Positions 8,593-18,065 of a stretch of DNA of 47,072 nt are shown here, in pieces. The notes under the pieces are model-generated. The model was not told the origin of the DNA and did not search any database. It saw only the letters and a list, made by a program, of their open reading frames with translations. This DNA is from CAZJCK01 sp964544635 (lineage in GTDB: Bacteria; Zixibacteria; MSB-5A5; GN15; FEB-12), in the NCBI GenBank assembly GCA_964544635.1, contig CAZJCK010000022.1:1-47072 (forward strand), read 5' to 3'. A program made the position numbers and the translations under genes. Position 1 is the first letter of the stretch; each line of letters begins with the position of its first letter.

Positions 8593-9678
8593 TCATCCTT
8601 CTTCATCATCGACTCGTCGGGCCGCATTTCGGCCGCGTCGTCGTTGCGCTAAATTGTTGGTAATTATAAAAAAAGCGGCAAAAATAACAACCATAAAAAT
8701 GACCAGCAGGCCGAACAAGAGGGCGCGATCGAGGTAGTACATGGCCAGGGCAAAGAGACCAAAGGCAATAGCGAGGCTGTAGAAGGCGAGCACGATTTTG
8801 CGGGCCGACCAGCCGGCCAGCGCAAGATAGTGGAAGAGGTGGCGGCGGTCGGCCTTCATGATGCTCTTACGCGAGGCAAGACGTCTCACCAGTGAAGACG
8901 CGGACTCAATTATCGGTACGCCGAGGGCGACGAGCGGCAAATACAACGCGGTGGCGGTGTAGGACTTGATCGGAACCAAAAGCGAAACGACAGCGAAGTA
9001 ATAGCCGATCTGCATGGAGCCGGAATCGCCGAGGAAAATGCGGGCGGGAAAACGGTTGAACCAGAGGAAAACAGCGAGGAAACCGATCAGGGCGGTAAGA
9101 AAGAGGAGCGACGGCCCGATGTCGTAAAGGGTGCCGATGACGAGAATAGTTGCAGCGCCGATGAGCGAGACGCCGGTGGCAAGGCCGTCAAGACCGTCGA
9201 TCAGGTTCACAGCATTGGTCAGACCGACGACCCAGAGCACGGTGATGACTGGCGAGAGCCAGCCAACGTCGATACTCCCCACCGGGCTGGTAAGCAGCTC
9301 GACATTGAGACCGCCGAGGTACAGCACGGTACCGGCGCCGACCTGGGCGAGAAGTTTGACCCAGGCGGAGACAGGTGAGATATCGTCGGAGAAGCCAACC
9401 AGCACGATAATGAGCGCGCCGAGAAAAATGTAGAGAAGCTGGATGGTGAAGAGATCGGTCAGGCGGTCGGCAGCAATGCCGGTGACGAGCACCGTGAGCC
9501 AGACAGTAAGGAACATGACGACACCGCCGACGAACGGGGTTGGTTCGTGGTGCCGCTTGTGGGCACCCGGCATATCGAGCAGCCCGAGGGCAAACGAAAG
9601 TTTGATGGCAAGTGGTATCAGGCCGATCGATACGATGGCGGCACCGAGCGCCGAGAGCCAGAGAATGGTATCGTCCAT
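8593..9678 (-). CDS. Polyprenyl-phosphate GlcNAc-1-phosphate transferase-like (WecA/TagO/MraY superfamily)
   Basis: This 361-residue membrane protein belongs to the GT4 phospho-sugar transferases that load undecaprenyl phosphate with a sugar-1-phosphate. Signature segments are the KRHHEPTPFVGG loop near residue 41, NAVNLIDGLDGLA near 155-167, GDSGSMQIGY near 219 and the DRRHLFHYL histidine loop. These fit the WecA/TagO branch better than MraY, because the histidine motif and short length match WecA-like proteins. About eleven helices are visible. It likely starts the glycan made by the neighbouring glycosyltransferases. The ATG is one base from the preceding GT2 stop. Confidence 0.88.
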   Translation of the reverse strand: MDDTILWLSALGAAIVSIGLIPLAIKLSFALGLLDMPGAHKRHHEPTPFVGGVVMFLTVWLTVLVTGIAADRLTDLFTIQLLYIFLGALIIVLVGFSDDISPVSAWVKLLAQVGAGTVLYLGGLNVELLTSPVGSIDVGWLSPVITVLWVVGLTNAVNLIDGLDGLATGVSLIGAATILVIGTLYDIGPSLLFLTALIGFLAVFLWFNRFPARIFLGDSGSMQIGYYFAVVSLLVPIKSYTATALYLPLVALGVPIIESASSLVRRLASRKSIMKADRRHLFHYLALAGWSARKIVLAFYSLAIAFGLFALAMYYLDRALLFGLLVIFMVVIFAAFFIITNNLAQRRRGRNAARRVDDEEG

Positions 9679-9679
9679 G

Positions 9680-10528
9680 TCAATGGCCGCTCCGTGGCGA
9701 GCCTGTCAGCAGACGCAGGCCGAGGTTGATGCTGAGCATGAACCGGAGAATGAGGCGCGCCGCAATCGAGAAATACTTGTCGGCGTAGCGCGCCATGGAG
9801 CGGTGGTGATACCGGATACGGGTGACATCGAGGGCGTCGGAGCCTCTCCCCCATCGGTGGACACCGCCGGCGGAAGGTTCGATGTAATTGGCAAAGCCAT
9901 GCGCAACCAGGCGCCGGCTGAGATCGGTATCTTCCATGTACATAAAGAACCGCTGGTCGAAGCGTCCCACAAGATTGAATCGCTCGCGCGACACCAGAAC
10001 GAAGGTACCGGCGACGGCGTCAACTTCCGTGGTTTCCACGAAGTCACCGTAGGTGTAGCGCGCCGACGAGCCGAGCAGGTGCGAGAGTATGGAGCCTCGG
10101 GAAAAGATCAGGTTGGTGAGGCTGGGGAAGCGTCGCGATGTCGGCTGGTAAGAACCGTCGTCATTGCGCAGCCGGGCGGAGATGAGTCCGGCGTCGGGCA
10201 GTGTCTTACAGGCGTCGACAAGCCGTTCGATACTGTACGGATCGGGGACGACATCAGGGTTGAGAAACAGCAGGTAGTCGCCGCCGGCCAGCCTGGCGCC
10301 CTGGTTGCAGGCGGCAGCGAAACCACGGTTGGCGGCATTGCTTATGATGCGGGCGTGGTGTGACTCAGCGATGTCCAGGGAGTTGTCTTTGGAGGCGTTG
10401 TCGACAACGATCGACTCGAAGGTGCATTGTCCGGCTGCCGCGGCGATAGCACCGAGGCAGTCGTTGAGAACCGGGCCGGAGTTGCAGGTGACGATGATGA
10501 CGGAAACTGTGACGTCGGATTCAGGCAC
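9680..10528 (-). CDS. Family 2 glycosyltransferase, rhamnosyltransferase-like
   Basis: This 282-residue cytoplasmic GT-A enzyme transfers a sugar from a nucleotide donor. The N-terminal nucleotide-binding region has SVIIVTCNSG and VVDNASKDNS. A metal-binding DxD equivalent appears as FLNPDVVPD, and the acceptor motif FMYMEDTDLSRRL is typical of rhamnosyl- and related transferases that build surface polysaccharide. The C-terminus is amphipathic or hydrophobic and may sit against the membrane. The start is GTG at 10526-10528, six bases after the DPM1-like gene. Donor and acceptor cannot be determined from the sequence. Confidence 0.85.
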   Translation of the reverse strand: MPESDVTVSVIIVTCNSGPVLNDCLGAIAAAAGQCTFESIVVDNASKDNSLDIAESHHARIISNAANRGFAAACNQGARLAGGDYLLFLNPDVVPDPYSIERLVDACKTLPDAGLISARLRNDDGSYQPTSRRFPSLTNLIFSRGSILSHLLGSSARYTYGDFVETTEVDAVAGTFVLVSRERFNLVGRFDQRFFMYMEDTDLSRRLVAHGFANYIEPSAGGVHRWGRGSDALDVTRIRYHHRSMARYADKYFSIAARLILRFMLSINLGLRLLTGSPRSGH

Positions 10529-10534
10529 AGGGTA

Positions 10535-11266
10535 TCAGTTGAGCTTTCCAAACATTGCTTTAATACGCAGCCACCAGACCATCCACATCGCCTCGCGCAT
10601 GATGCGCTTGGACATCTTCGATTCGCCGGCCTGGCGATCGTAGAAGATGATCGGTATTTCCTTGATCTTGAAGCCGCGTTTCCATGCCCGCATCGACATC
10701 TCGATCTGGAAGGAATAGCCGGACGAGTGCACTTCGTCGAGATTGATGGTCTCGAGGACTTTACGGCGGAAGCACTTGAAGCCGCCGGTAGCGTCGCGGA
10801 CCGGCAGACCGGTAATGATGCGACTGTAAACGTTGGCAAAGTATGACAGCAACAGGCGCGACATCGGCCAGTTGATGACGTTGACGCCGGTTATGTAGCG
10901 GGAGCCGAGGACGACGTCGTGGGTATTTATCTCCCGGAGGAAGTCCTTGATGTACTCCGGGCCGTGGGAGAAGTCGGCATCCATTTCGAAGATATAGTCG
11001 AACTTGCGTTCGATCGCCCACTTGAAACCGGCGATGTAGGCTTTGCCCAGCCCTTCCTTGTTGGCGCGGTGGAGGACGAAGACTTTGTCTTCCTGCTCGC
11101 GCGCCAGGCGATCGGCGATCTGGCCGGTACCGTCAGGGGAATTATCGTCGACAACCAACACGTGGATGCGCGGATCGAGGGGCAGCACGGCGTGCACGAT
11201 CTTCTCGATGTTGTCGCGCTCGTTGTAGGTTGGAAAGATGATCAAGGCGCGCTTGGCCTGGTTCAT
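10535..11266 (-). CDS. Polyprenol-phosphate mannose synthase-like glycosyltransferase (DPM1 type)
   Basis: This 243-residue GT2 enzyme resembles dolichol/polyprenol monophosphomannose synthase. Family landmarks are IIFPTYNERDNIEKIV, VVDDNSPDGTGQIAD, the DADFSHGPEYI metal and acceptor region, and the tail segment VRDATGGFKCFRRKVL. Such enzymes make polyprenyl-phosphate-linked sugars, which serve as donors for GT-C transferases outside the membrane. The neighbouring YfhO and GT39-like membrane proteins are the natural consumers. The ATG overlaps the yfhO stop by four bases, so the two products are probably made together. The sugar could be mannose or glucose. Confidence 0.87.
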   Translation of the reverse strand: MNQAKRALIIFPTYNERDNIEKIVHAVLPLDPRIHVLVVDDNSPDGTGQIADRLAREQEDKVFVLHRANKEGLGKAYIAGFKWAIERKFDYIFEMDADFSHGPEYIKDFLREINTHDVVLGSRYITGVNVINWPMSRLLLSYFANVYSRIITGLPVRDATGGFKCFRRKVLETINLDEVHSSGYSFQIEMSMRAWKRGFKIKEIPIIFYDRQAGESKMSKRIMREAMWMVWWLRIKAMFGKLN

Positions 11267-13746
11267 GCGGTGGTTTCCTCGTCCTCACGCTTGTTGTTAT
11301 TGCTTCGCAGCCTGACCAGACCAACGCCGCCTATTACCAGCAGCAGGTAGATCGAGGTAGCGAGGGTGATGGTCTTGCCCGTCTGGTACCGCTCACTCTT
11401 GTACACAAAGGTAACCTGTTGGGTGCCGGCGGGGAGGGCGACGGCGCGGAAAGTGCCGTAGGCGCGCATCAAGTCGACCGGCTCACCGTCGGCAGTCACC
11501 TGCCAGGCATCGAAATAGTTATCGGTCATTACGAGGATCTTGTTGTCGGACAGCTCGACGTTCACCTCGACAGAATCGGTGTCGTAGGTGGTGATCCAGG
11601 CGGAGTCGGTAACGGCGACGGTATCGTCGAGTACAGGTATGGCCGGTTCTTCTTCGAGGTAGACGATCTCCCGGAGGTCTTCGCTACCCTGGAGCACGGC
11701 GCGGTAGACTTCTTCACGGTGGCCGAAGGTGCGGTGGCGGTCGACCAGGTAAACGCGCGGGAAGGCGTTGGGGTTGTGCACGACACTCAGTTGTCCGAAG
11801 GCGGCAGCTTGTTCGAGCGGTTCGGGACCGAGGGCGCCGGGCGGCAGGTTCTGGTTGGCCGGCAGCATGATGTACTCGGCGCCGACGAGGTTCAGAAAGC
11901 GCGGGTTGGTCTGGTTGGCCTTGCCGGGACCGCCGAGCAGAGCGTCGTACCAGCGCAACTGGTTACCGTGGTAACCGGTTACCATCTGGACGCCAAAATA
12001 GGGCAGGAAGTCGGCCTGCAGGTTGGTGAAATTGATGACGCGGAAGTGGTCACTTTTTTGCGCGAAGAAATTGGTCAAGGCCGACTGTGCCCAGTGGCTC
12101 TCGGCGTTGAAGGTGTTGACAAACCGCTTGTCGAAACGCACCGAATCGACCACCGGAATCAGGATGAGCAGGGCGAGCGCCCACTCCCCCGCTTTGCCGC
12201 TGCGGAACATCCAGATCAAAAGGGCGGCGAGGCTGCAGAAGAGGAAACCGATCCAGGCGCCGGACTGGATGGCAGGCAGGTTCATGAGGGCGAGGTCAAA
12301 TTTTGAAACGCCCTGCTGGATCATGGTTGTTTGTGCTTCCGAGTAGAAGATCGAGGTCCAGATTCGTAGCATACCGGGACCGGCGACGGAGAAAGCGAGC
12401 GCAAGGAACAGCATGAATCCCGGCAGGCCCCACAAGAGGTAGCTGAACCATTGCTGTGACTTTTTCGAAAGGTCCCCCAGACCGTCGCGGATGCGCTGCA
12501 CGCCCATGCCGGCGAGAAGGGCGATGCTGAAGGCGAACAGGAACATGATCATCGACGGCGCCCGCAGCGATTTCACCAGCGGCATGATATAGTAGAAGAT
12601 GTAAAATATCGGCGTGGTGGCGCCAAGGGCGTAGAGGAAGGCGAACAGTCCCAGGCCGCCGAAGAAGTAGCCCTCCGGTCTTCGATAGAAAAACAGGCCG
12701 ATGAGGGCGAGGAAGATCGGGACAATGCCGACAGTCTCGGCGTTGTCCTTGAAGTAGTTCTTACCCCAGTAATAGCTGTTGGCTTCGCGATTGCTGGCGC
12801 CGGCAAATTCAGGGATGAGCTGGCTGAACGCTTCTTCTTCGTGGAGCGACCATGAGGTGGCCCATTCCCAGCCGGACTTGGAATCGTCGGTAGCGCGGGG
12901 CGAATAATCGGTGGTGTACTTGTAGCCCGGGTAGAACTGTATGGCCGACAAGAGCAGGCCGATGACAACGGCGTAGGCGGCGAAAGCGCCGGGGATGATT
13001 GTCTTGCCGAGAGCACGTTGTTTGCGAAAGGTCATGACCATCCGGAAGACCGTGTAAAAGGCGGCGGCCCAGAGGGTATAGTATGACATCTGCGGGTGCG
13101 GCGACAGGATAATAAAGCCGATCACCAAGCCGAGCAGCGAAAATTCGAACAGCTTGCGCAGTATGCCCTCGACTTCGAAACCGCGGTCGAGAAAGAGGAT
13201 GACCAGCGGAAACAGCGCGGTGACAAACATCTTACCGTCGTGCCCGGGGGCAACCAGTGACACCAGGTAGTGTGCGAACATATAGCTGCCGGCGGAGACC
13301 AGGGCGGCGATACGTGAGAGGCTGAGTTGCCGGGCGGTCAGGTACATGAATATGCCGGCTAACAGGATGTGCAGGATCATTACCCAGCCGAGCATGCGGT
13401 GCAAAGTGCCGAAGAACTTCAGGAATGACAAGGGATAGAAGATGTCACCGTGGAAGGCCTCGACATACGGCATACCCCCGAAGATATAGGGGTTCCATTG
13501 CGGGACGTGTCCTTCCCCCAGCACCGATTCGACCAGGAAGTTGCGGAAGAAAATACCAGCCTGGATCATATCGGAGCCATGGAGCATATCGTCGGAGAAG
13601 ATGAACTCAGCGAACAGAATGGTCAGGGCGAGGATTAGAATGACAAAGACCGCCGGGACGAACCAGGTGGCCCGGTCGAGGGGGACACGAGAGGAACGCC
13701 GGGGCGTTGGTCGAGCGCCGGTTGATGCTTTCGATTTCTTAGCCAC
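11263..13746 (-). CDS. yfhO: YfhO-family polytopic membrane protein, putative GT-C glycosyltransferase
   Basis: The 827-residue product has an N-terminal helix, about a dozen central membrane helices and a long C-terminal beta-rich extracytoplasmic domain closed by one final helix near 795-815. This matches the YfhO family. In Gram-positive bacteria members modify teichoic acids with sugars from polyprenyl-phosphate carriers. In Gram-negatives the role is uncharacterised. Coupling by overlap to a polyprenyl-phosphate sugar synthase supports a sugar-transfer role here. The start is GTG at 13744-13746 without a clear ribosome site at good spacing, so the true start may differ by a few codons. 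Confidence 0.8.
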   Translation of the reverse strand: MAKKSKASTGARPTPRRSSRVPLDRATWFVPAVFVILILALTILFAEFIFSDDMLHGSDMIQAGIFFRNFLVESVLGEGHVPQWNPYIFGGMPYVEAFHGDIFYPLSFLKFFGTLHRMLGWVMILHILLAGIFMYLTARQLSLSRIAALVSAGSYMFAHYLVSLVAPGHDGKMFVTALFPLVILFLDRGFEVEGILRKLFEFSLLGLVIGFIILSPHPQMSYYTLWAAAFYTVFRMVMTFRKQRALGKTIIPGAFAAYAVVIGLLLSAIQFYPGYKYTTDYSPRATDDSKSGWEWATSWSLHEEEAFSQLIPEFAGASNREANSYYWGKNYFKDNAETVGIVPIFLALIGLFFYRRPEGYFFGGLGLFAFLYALGATTPIFYIFYYIMPLVKSLRAPSMIMFLFAFSIALLAGMGVQRIRDGLGDLSKKSQQWFSYLLWGLPGFMLFLALAFSVAGPGMLRIWTSIFYSEAQTTMIQQGVSKFDLALMNLPAIQSGAWIGFLFCSLAALLIWMFRSGKAGEWALALLILIPVVDSVRFDKRFVNTFNAESHWAQSALTNFFAQKSDHFRVINFTNLQADFLPYFGVQMVTGYHGNQLRWYDALLGGPGKANQTNPRFLNLVGAEYIMLPANQNLPPGALGPEPLEQAAAFGQLSVVHNPNAFPRVYLVDRHRTFGHREEVYRAVLQGSEDLREIVYLEEEPAIPVLDDTVAVTDSAWITTYDTDSVEVNVELSDNKILVMTDNYFDAWQVTADGEPVDLMRAYGTFRAVALPAGTQQVTFVYKSERYQTGKTITLATSIYLLLVIGGVGLVRLRSNNNKREDEETTA

Positions 13747-13831
13747 AGTTATGGTTCATCCCTTACTGGCCGGGGGGTTCATCCGGCGATAGAGGTCAAC
13801 ATAGGTGCGAAGTAATTGCCGGGCAATAAAA
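13747..13831. other. Short gap in the glycan operon
   Basis: This 85-base stretch is the longest gap within the minus-strand glycan run. I see no promoter of good quality, no strong hairpin and no short ORF with a ribosome site. An AAGGG lies about 14 bases ahead of the yfhO GTG start. Confidence 0.3.
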
Positions 13832-14818
13832 TTATGGGCGGTTGCCGGAGTCGTCCTCGGGTGGCGGGTCGCTGCGCTTGAGCAGCTCCAGCAGTTTTTT
13901 TCGCAGGTCGGAGACCTCTTCCTTGATGGCGGTCTGGCCCTCGGCCATGAAGCCCATCATGAACAGGCCCAGGCCAAGCCCGGCAAGGAGAATGACGAGA
14001 TACAAGAGCGGGAGCTGGGTTTCGCCGAGGACATATCGCAGATAAACGGCCCAGGCGCCGACGAGAATACTGAGCAGGAAGACAAACGAACCGGCGACAC
14101 CGAAGAACAGCAGCGGTTTGCGCAGGGCCGAAAGCTGGAATTTGACTGCGAGCATGTCGAGGACGCCGACGGGAACGCGCCAGATGGAAAACTTGGTGCT
14201 GCCCCAGTGGCGGTCGTAAAGCGGCATCTTGACCTCGTCGATGCGGAAGCCCTCGTCGGCGGCGAGGGGTACGAGGTAACGGTGCCAGTCGCGCCTCAGG
14301 AATATCTGTTCGACCACTTCGCGGCGGAAAGCCTTGACGGAGTTGAGGTCATGGACCTTGAGGCTGAAGATCTTTCGCGAGAGCCAGTTGTACAGCCGCG
14401 AGACGAACCACTTTTTGTATTTGCCCTGCTTCCAGCCGGCCGATAGATCGGCGCCGTTGAAAATCGGTTCGACGAGGCGCGGGATATCTTCGGGGCGGTA
14501 CTGGAGGTCGGCAGGATAGAAAACGAAGATATCGCCGCGGGCGACCGCGAAGCCGGTCTGGAGAGCGGCGGTGAGGCCGCGATTGCGCTGGTGAGAGGCG
14601 TACCGTACGAAGGGATAGCGCTGGGCGGCGGCGGTGACTTTCTCGAAAGTAGCGTCGGTCGAGCCATCGTCGACATAGACAATTTCGGCGCGGAAGGCGG
14701 CCTTCTTGCGCATCTCGTCGAATTGCCGGCAGAATTCGTCGATATTGCCTTCCTCGTTCTTGGCCGGAACGATGACCGAGACGAGGTACTGCTCGGGTGC
14801 CTGGGCTGGTTTGACCAT
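13832..14818 (-). CDS. Polyprenyl-phosphate sugar synthase-like glycosyltransferase with two C-terminal helices (GtrB/DPG type)
   Basis: A GT2 domain occupies residues 1-235, with SVIVPAKNEEGNI, YVDDGSTDAT, the ADLQYRPEDI catalytic segment and a membrane-proximal RHWGSTKFSIWRV motif. Two membrane helices (about 236-258 and 272-298) and a short charged coiled-coil tail follow. This is the architecture of GtrB/ArnC-like enzymes, which make undecaprenyl-phosphate glucose or related donors. It is the second such synthase in the cluster, so two different lipid-linked sugars may be made. Its ATG abuts the stop of the GT39-like gene directly (TAG-ATG). Confidence 0.85.
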   Translation of the reverse strand: MVKPAQAPEQYLVSVIVPAKNEEGNIDEFCRQFDEMRKKAAFRAEIVYVDDGSTDATFEKVTAAAQRYPFVRYASHQRNRGLTAALQTGFAVARGDIFVFYPADLQYRPEDIPRLVEPIFNGADLSAGWKQGKYKKWFVSRLYNWLSRKIFSLKVHDLNSVKAFRREVVEQIFLRRDWHRYLVPLAADEGFRIDEVKMPLYDRHWGSTKFSIWRVPVGVLDMLAVKFQLSALRKPLLFFGVAGSFVFLLSILVGAWAVYLRYVLGETQLPLLYLVILLAGLGLGLFMMGFMAEGQTAIKEEVSDLRKKLLELLKRSDPPPEDDSGNRP

Positions 14819-16936
14819 CTACTTCTCTGTTAGCTCCCGGCGGGCATCCCTGATAGCGCTGAGGGTTGGCGCCAGCCGGATAGCGGTGTCGTAATATTTC
14901 AGGGCGGCGCTGCGGTATTCCGGCAGGCCGGTCTTATCATATTGATCGGCAAGGAATTCCGCGAGCCGCGCGTTAAGATCATAATTGGCGGGCGCAAACT
15001 CAACCGCTTTTTTGAACAGCAGACCGGCCTCGCGGCTGTGGCCGGCGAGGGCTGCTCGTTCCGCCAACAACATGTTCCCAGTTATGTTGTCGGGATAATC
15101 CTGCACATATTTTACCGCCAGGGCATTAGAGAGATCGATCGAATCGCGGATACCGGCGAGGTAGGCCTGTTCGAGAATACTCGGCTGATAGGCGTCGGCC
15201 CGAGGGTGCCCGGTCTGCTCGAAGATCGAGAAGAGGCGGACCGGCCGGGTGCCGACGTGATAGGTGTACAGGTGGTACGACGAGTCCATCAGGGCGCCGT
15301 AGTCGGCGCGGGCGCGTCGCTCGTTGGCGCGATCGAGCAGCAGGTGGGTGATGGGAAAGCGTTTGAAGAGCTCGGGATCCGGTTGGGAGACACCGAACAT
15401 GTGGATGATGGCGTCGTGGCCGCTTTCGAGGGTCAACAGCGGGCCGTAGGGACCGGAGAGGATGGCATCGGGGGCGATCGCTTTACCGAGGTCTCGGCCT
15501 TGCTGGCGGGCCTGCCAGGTGGGGCGCTGGAACCAGTAGTGCCAGTCGGCGACTGCGAAAATGGTCGAGAGAGCGACCAGGCCAACCAGAAGCCCCCGGC
15601 GGACAGGCAGCAGGTAAGGGGGTGAGAGTCGGCTTATTGATCGCCAGGTAAAGGCAAAACCAATCAGTAGGGCAGTAGTGAAAAGCCCGATTGATAATTT
15701 GGTATCTTCGTAGACATACGTGAAACCGAGATCGGACTCAAGACCGCGCATAGCCTGGTGCAGCATGACGTAGAGCACCGGCCAGAAGATGACATAAAAC
15801 AGCCACGGCTGGGGACCATTACCGTCGGACTTCAAGGCACCCCAGAGCCACCGAACCAGCAGAGCGGCGGCGGCACAAAACGGGTAGATCAGGACGAGCT
15901 GGTAGCGGAGCGGGCGGTAGTTCCAGATCATCAGGGAACCGAAGAAGCCGACGATCATGGCGGCGATAAAAATGCAGCCGGCAGCGGCGGTGGTGTCCTC
16001 ATGAAACCAGCGTTTGATATGGCCGGCGCGGAAGAAGACGATACTGAGGAAGCCGACAGCAAGCAGCGATACGATAGCCATCCGGGGAAAGAGATGAGAG
16101 ATATACCCGAACGACGCCATCTTCCGGAAAAACGAGTCGATCGATTCGAGGCCCTCGGGAGCACCGTAGAGCGAGACCGCCTGCTCGCCGATGTAACCGG
16201 TAACCTGCCGCTGGGTAGGCAGATAGCTAAAGAAAAACCAGGCGGCGGTAATGATGAGCGCGCCGACGGTAAACCAGATGACGGGCGTCCATCGTTTTCT
16301 GCGTTCGCCGAAAAGGAAACCATACAGCAGCAGACAGACAAAGGGAAAGAGAAAGACAACGCCGATTATCTTTCCAAAGAAGATGCCAATGCCGAGACAG
16401 GCGCCAGCCAGAAAATGGGCGAAGTTGCTGCGGCCGTAAATCAGGATGGTGAAGCCGAGCAGCGGCCAGAAAGTCATGGCGTGCTCCAGGAAGGGAAGGC
16501 GGCCATAAAAGAGCAGGTTGTAGTTCAGGCCGGCGAACAGGAGATAGACAATCGCCGCCGGCCAGCCGCCGATGCGCACCATGACCACAAAGACAAGCAG
16601 GAGTGAACCGAAGGCGAAGAGCAGGCCAACGAGGTTGGAGGTCCAGAGACTGACACCGCCAATGGTGAAGACAACTGTCGCCAGAGCGGTGACGGTGGAT
16701 TTAAGGAAGAACGGTAAGCGTTGGTCGTTGTACGGATTGAAGGCGCCGTCCTGCACAAACAGGCGGGCAAAGAGCGTGTACTGGGGGGGATCGGTGTAAA
16801 CGTCGGTGGAACCGGAGAGGTCGAGAGGTGGATCGGCGTCGAGATGAACCAGTCGCATCCCCAACAGGACGACAATCAATACCAGGGCGATCGCAAAGTA
16901 CCGTCCGGTCTGGCTGCCGAGATTAAAACGGGACAT
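14819..16936 (-). CDS. GT39-like (PMT/ArnT superfamily) membrane glycosyltransferase with C-terminal TPR-like region
   Basis: This 705-residue protein has a GT-C layout. A first helix (about 12-30) leads into an acidic first outer loop containing DVYTDPPQY, where the catalytic aspartate would lie. About eleven more helices continue to about residue 480. The last 120 residues (about 585-705) are helical and resemble tetratricopeptide repeats. GT-C enzymes take sugars from polyprenyl-phosphate donors on the outer face of the inner membrane. The partner synthase is encoded immediately downstream. Acceptor (protein, lipid A or polymer) is unknown, and the TPR-like tail could mediate protein contacts. 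Confidence 0.78.
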   Translation of the reverse strand: MSRFNLGSQTGRYFAIALVLIVVLLGMRLVHLDADPPLDLSGSTDVYTDPPQYTLFARLFVQDGAFNPYNDQRLPFFLKSTVTALATVVFTIGGVSLWTSNLVGLLFAFGSLLLVFVVMVRIGGWPAAIVYLLFAGLNYNLLFYGRLPFLEHAMTFWPLLGFTILIYGRSNFAHFLAGACLGIGIFFGKIIGVVFLFPFVCLLLYGFLFGERRKRWTPVIWFTVGALIITAAWFFFSYLPTQRQVTGYIGEQAVSLYGAPEGLESIDSFFRKMASFGYISHLFPRMAIVSLLAVGFLSIVFFRAGHIKRWFHEDTTAAAGCIFIAAMIVGFFGSLMIWNYRPLRYQLVLIYPFCAAAALLVRWLWGALKSDGNGPQPWLFYVIFWPVLYVMLHQAMRGLESDLGFTYVYEDTKLSIGLFTTALLIGFAFTWRSISRLSPPYLLPVRRGLLVGLVALSTIFAVADWHYWFQRPTWQARQQGRDLGKAIAPDAILSGPYGPLLTLESGHDAIIHMFGVSQPDPELFKRFPITHLLLDRANERRARADYGALMDSSYHLYTYHVGTRPVRLFSIFEQTGHPRADAYQPSILEQAYLAGIRDSIDLSNALAVKYVQDYPDNITGNMLLAERAALAGHSREAGLLFKKAVEFAPANYDLNARLAEFLADQYDKTGLPEYRSAALKYYDTAIRLAPTLSAIRDARRELTEK

Positions 16937-16941
16937 CAGAC

Positions 16942-18051
16942 TTAGAAGAAGGTCTTAATGGCGTCGGAGATGTAGTCAACCTGCTCGTCGGTCAGTTCCG
17001 GGTAGGTCGGCAGGGAGAGGACGCGGCTACAGAGCCGCTCGGTTTCAGGGAAATCGTCCTCACCGTAACCGAGAAACGCGAAGCCCTGCTGCATGTGGAT
17101 CGGGACGGGGTAATGGATCAGGGTGGGGACGCCCTTTTCCTTGAGGTGGGCCTGCAATTTCTCGCGGTCGTCGGCTTCGATGACGTAGAGATGGTTGACC
17201 GATTCGTAGGTTGCATCGTCGAGCGGCGGCAGGCCGATCGGCAGGTCTTTCAGGTTGTCGTAGTATCGGGAGGCGACGCGGCGTCGTTCGTCATTCCACC
17301 TGTCGAGGTGCTTGAGTTTCACACCGAGGACCGCCCCCTGGAAACCCTCCATACGGGCGTTGTAGCCGAGGGCGTCGTGGTAATACTTCTTCGAGGAGCC
17401 GTGGTCGCGAAGCATGCGAACTCGGCGATCGAGATCTTCGTCGTTGGTGACGACAGCGCCGCCCTCGCCGTAGGCGCCGAGATTCTTGCCGGGGTAAAAC
17501 GAAAATCCGGCGATCCGTCCGATTGAACCGGCGCGTTTGCCGTTGTAGCGGGCGCCGTGCGCCTGGGCGGCATCCTCGATGACATCAAGACCGTACTGCT
17601 CGGCAAGCTGCATGATAGCGTCCATGTCGGCCATGCGACCGTACAGGTGCACCGGCATGATGGCGCGGGTATCGTCGGAGATGACTTCCTCGATCAATTC
17701 CGGATTGATGTTGCGACTGACCGGGTCGACATCGACGAGGACCGCGTTGGCGCCGACAGTGGCGATGGCGGCGGCGGTGGCGACAAACGTATTGGCGGTG
17801 GTGATGACCTCATCGCCCTCACCGATATCGAGCGCCCGCATCGCCAGAATAAGGGCCGAGGTACCGGAGTTGACACCGGCGGCGAACTTTGTTTCACAGT
17901 ACTTCGAGAAGTCGCATTCAAAGTCGCCGACTTTGGGTCCGAGGACGAAACTGCTGGAATTGAGGACATCCTGAATGCCGGGGTCGATTTCGTCTTTGAG
18001 GGTGTCGTATTGGGCTTTGAGGTCGAGGTATTTGATTTCCATGGGCGTCAT
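16942..18051 (-). CDS. DegT/DnrJ/EryC1/StrS family PLP sugar aminotransferase
   Basis: This 369-residue aminotransferase acts on keto sugars bound to nucleotides, producing amino sugars for surface glycans. Landmarks are NSGTSAL (cofactor phosphate binding), VIEDAAQAHG with D160, and the internal-aldimine lysine at about K189 in FSFYPGKNLGAYGEGG. It heads the glycan cluster. Two ATG codons are possible, at 18051 and 18042 (residue 4); neither has a clear ribosome site. The predicted transcription start is so close (about 8-17 bases) that the message may be almost leaderless. Which keto sugar is used cannot be told. Confidence 0.9.
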   Translation of the reverse strand: MTPMEIKYLDLKAQYDTLKDEIDPGIQDVLNSSSFVLGPKVGDFECDFSKYCETKFAAGVNSGTSALILAMRALDIGEGDEVITTANTFVATAAAIATVGANAVLVDVDPVSRNINPELIEEVISDDTRAIMPVHLYGRMADMDAIMQLAEQYGLDVIEDAAQAHGARYNGKRAGSIGRIAGFSFYPGKNLGAYGEGGAVVTNDEDLDRRVRMLRDHGSSKKYYHDALGYNARMEGFQGAVLGVKLKHLDRWNDERRRVASRYYDNLKDLPIGLPPLDDATYESVNHLYVIEADDREKLQAHLKEKGVPTLIHYPVPIHMQQGFAFLGYGEDDFPETERLCSRVLSLPTYPELTDEQVDYISDAIKTFF

Positions 18052-18065
18052 CCGAATTGGGGCGC

